DNA from: Phycisphaeraceae bacterium
GTDB lineage: Bacteria > Planctomycetota > Phycisphaerae > Phycisphaerales > Phycisphaeraceae
DNA length: 51,601 nucleotides
Direction: 5' to 3'
Assembly: GCA_028277745.1 (NCBI GenBank)
Contig: JANQFR010000004.1
Location: 1 to 51,601 of the forward strand
Position 1 is the stretch's first letter, and every line of letters starts with the position of its first letter. Under the pieces are notes generated by a model, which was given only the letters and a program-made list of their open reading frames with translations, was not told the origin of the DNA and did no database searches. Made by a program: the position numbers and the translations under genes. Shown piece after piece: positions 50,602 to 51,601 of the stretch.

Positions 50602-51601
50602 ATGCGCCTGGGGCCGGGGGGGGCGTTGTACCTGATGGCGTCGGGCTCGATCCTGGCGGCGGCGATCTACACGCAGGCGAACCTGTTGTTCTGGGGCTTC
50701 GGGCTGTGCATCGGGGGGCTGGCGGTGTCGGCGCTGCTGTCGTGGCACACGCTGCGCGGGGTGCAGGTGCAGCGGCTGGCGCCGTCGCACGCGGTGTCGG
50801 GGGACGCGTTCGCCTTGCGGTACCACCTGACGAACCGGTCGTGGCTGCCGGTGTTCAGCCTGGTGCTGACCGAGACGTGGGGGCGGGGCGCACGGGGCTG
50901 GAAACGGGAGGGCCCGGTCGCGGGCTCGAGCGCGGCGTTGAAGGGCCGGCCGTTCGGCTGGGTGCAGCACCTGGGCCCGCACCAGTCGATCCAGGCCGAG
51001 GCGCCCTGCTGGCCGCGGCGTCGGGGGCTGCTGGAGTTCGAGCGGATCGTGATCAGCACGTCGTTCCCCTTCGGGGTGATCCGCAAGGCGGTGGAGTTTT
51101 ATGAGCCGGGGCGGGTGCTGGTGTACCCCCGGCTTCATCGGATGAATCGCCGGGTGATCGGCGCGCTGTCGCAGACCGACCCGTCGGGCAAGCGGCACAT
51201 CGACCGCGCGGGGGGGACCGAGGAGTTCTTTGGGTTGCGCGAGTACCGGGCCGGGGACAGCCTGAAGATGGTGGACTGGAAGCACACGGCGCGGACGGGC
51301 CTGCTGGTGGCGCGGGAGATGACCCAGCCCAGCCCGCCGCGGATCATGATCCTGCTGGACCTGACGCGTTGGGACGGCGTGGAGCAGCGGCCGACGACGG
51401 AGCCGCCGCCGCCGCGGGGTTGGCGGCGTCGCCGCGCGCGAGAGTCGGAGGAGCGGGAGCAGGCCGAGGGCGAGGCGGTCCGGGCGGTGGAGCGGGCGAT
51501 CAGCCTGACCGCGTCGCTGGTCTGCGACGCGTATCTCAACGGGTATCAGATCGGCCTGGCGGTTCGGGGGGCGGCGTGCACGGTGTTCCCGGTGCATCAC
51601 A
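50602..51601 (+). CDS. DUF58-domain membrane protein, partial (runs off the window)
   Basis: These proteins commonly sit beside MoxR ATPases and VWA proteins and carry a C-terminal VWA-like part. At least 333 residues are inside. Two N-terminal membrane helices (ALYLMASGSILAAAIYTQANLLFWGFGLCIGGLAVSALL) are followed by a beta domain. The hallmark DUF58 segment near residue 210 reads GGTEEFFGLREYRAGDSLKMVDWKHTARTGLLVAREM. The VWA-like DLTRW follows, with a 45-residue charged insertion after it. A TTG at 50581 in frame is an alternative start next to GAGGA. The gene lies right after a palindromic repeat. Confidence 0.85.
   Translation, partial: MRLGPGGALYLMASGSILAAAIYTQANLLFWGFGLCIGGLAVSALLSWHTLRGVQVQRLAPSHAVSGDAFALRYHLTNRSWLPVFSLVLTETWGRGARGWKREGPVAGSSAALKGRPFGWVQHLGPHQSIQAEAPCWPRRRGLLEFERIVISTSFPFGVIRKAVEFYEPGRVLVYPRLHRMNRRVIGALSQTDPSGKRHIDRAGGTEEFFGLREYRAGDSLKMVDWKHTARTGLLVAREMTQPSPPRIMILLDLTRWDGVEQRPTTEPPPPRGWRRRRARESEEREQAEGEAVRAVERAISLTASLVCDAYLNGYQIGLAVRGAACTVFPVHH

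Overview
The window looks like a chromosome segment of a GC-rich planctomycete, most likely class Phycisphaerae. The pointers are a secreted protein with a PEP-CTERM tail, a DUF6607 protein, a DUF58 protein, lipoproteins with LAGC/IGGC-type boxes, a bacterial flagellin, and many secreted proteins without recognisable relatives. No 16S rRNA or tRNA gene is visible, so the taxonomic call is an inference. There is no CRISPR array.

Layout. 1-4315: the edge of a phage-like element. Leftward genes run from a sigma-like HTH protein through an ABC ATPase, a GNAT protein, a ParB-like protein and a small subunit-like protein into a truncated large terminase, facing a divergent self-cleaving XRE/S24 repressor. 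4391-12030: mixed metabolism, with a glycogen-debranching-type enzyme, a LURP-one protein, an HpcH/HpaI aldolase, an AraC regulator divergent from a PhyH dioxygenase, and a Gfo/Idh/MocA oxidoreductase. 12236-16498: secreted proteins of unknown function, a zinc-ribbon membrane protein and a PLD-like protein. 16536-18874: feoAB. 18910-23099: small membrane and DUF genes, including a four-gene ATGA-overlapped operon (DCC, DoxX-like, membrane, DUF2071) and a GbsR/MarR-type regulator with two matching operators. 23395-25698: a tiny lipoprotein and a flagellin gene with its terminator.

The centrepiece is 25758-40742, a compact nitrogen-fixation island: nifH, nifD, nifK, a 59-residue cysteine-rich protein, nifE, nifN, nifB, a [2Fe-2S] ferredoxin, nifV, modA, modB, modC and a NifA-type sigma-54 activator, all on the + strand. 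NifD carries the extra loop, and NifK the short N-terminus, of the Clostridium/Chlorobium/Desulfovibrio type of molybdenum nitrogenase. The PII-like nifI genes that usually accompany that type are absent, and a NifA-like activator ends the cluster instead. NifH reduces NifDK. NifB, NifEN and NifV make FeMo-co and its homocitrate, and ModABC imports molybdate. The 59-residue protein, with four evenly spaced CX4C pairs, matches nothing I know and is the best novelty here. Two direct copies of a 51-bp double-hairpin repeat sit exactly outside the island. A pair of palindromes 31 bp apart lies upstream of nifH.

40849-46196: cell-surface genes, namely an unknown protein, a methyltransferase-glycosyltransferase fusion, a glycosyltransferase-methyltransferase fusion and a PGRP-type amidase. 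A four-helix-bundle (23S intervening-sequence-protein family) gene bounded by about 40-bp inverted repeats appears to have inserted between the two fusions. 46584-51601: a PEP-CTERM protein, a DUF6607 protein, a small conserved protein, scpB, a lipoprotein and the start of a DUF58 protein. Five copies of a 24-bp palindrome are scattered over the window, one of which appears to supply the start site of nifV.
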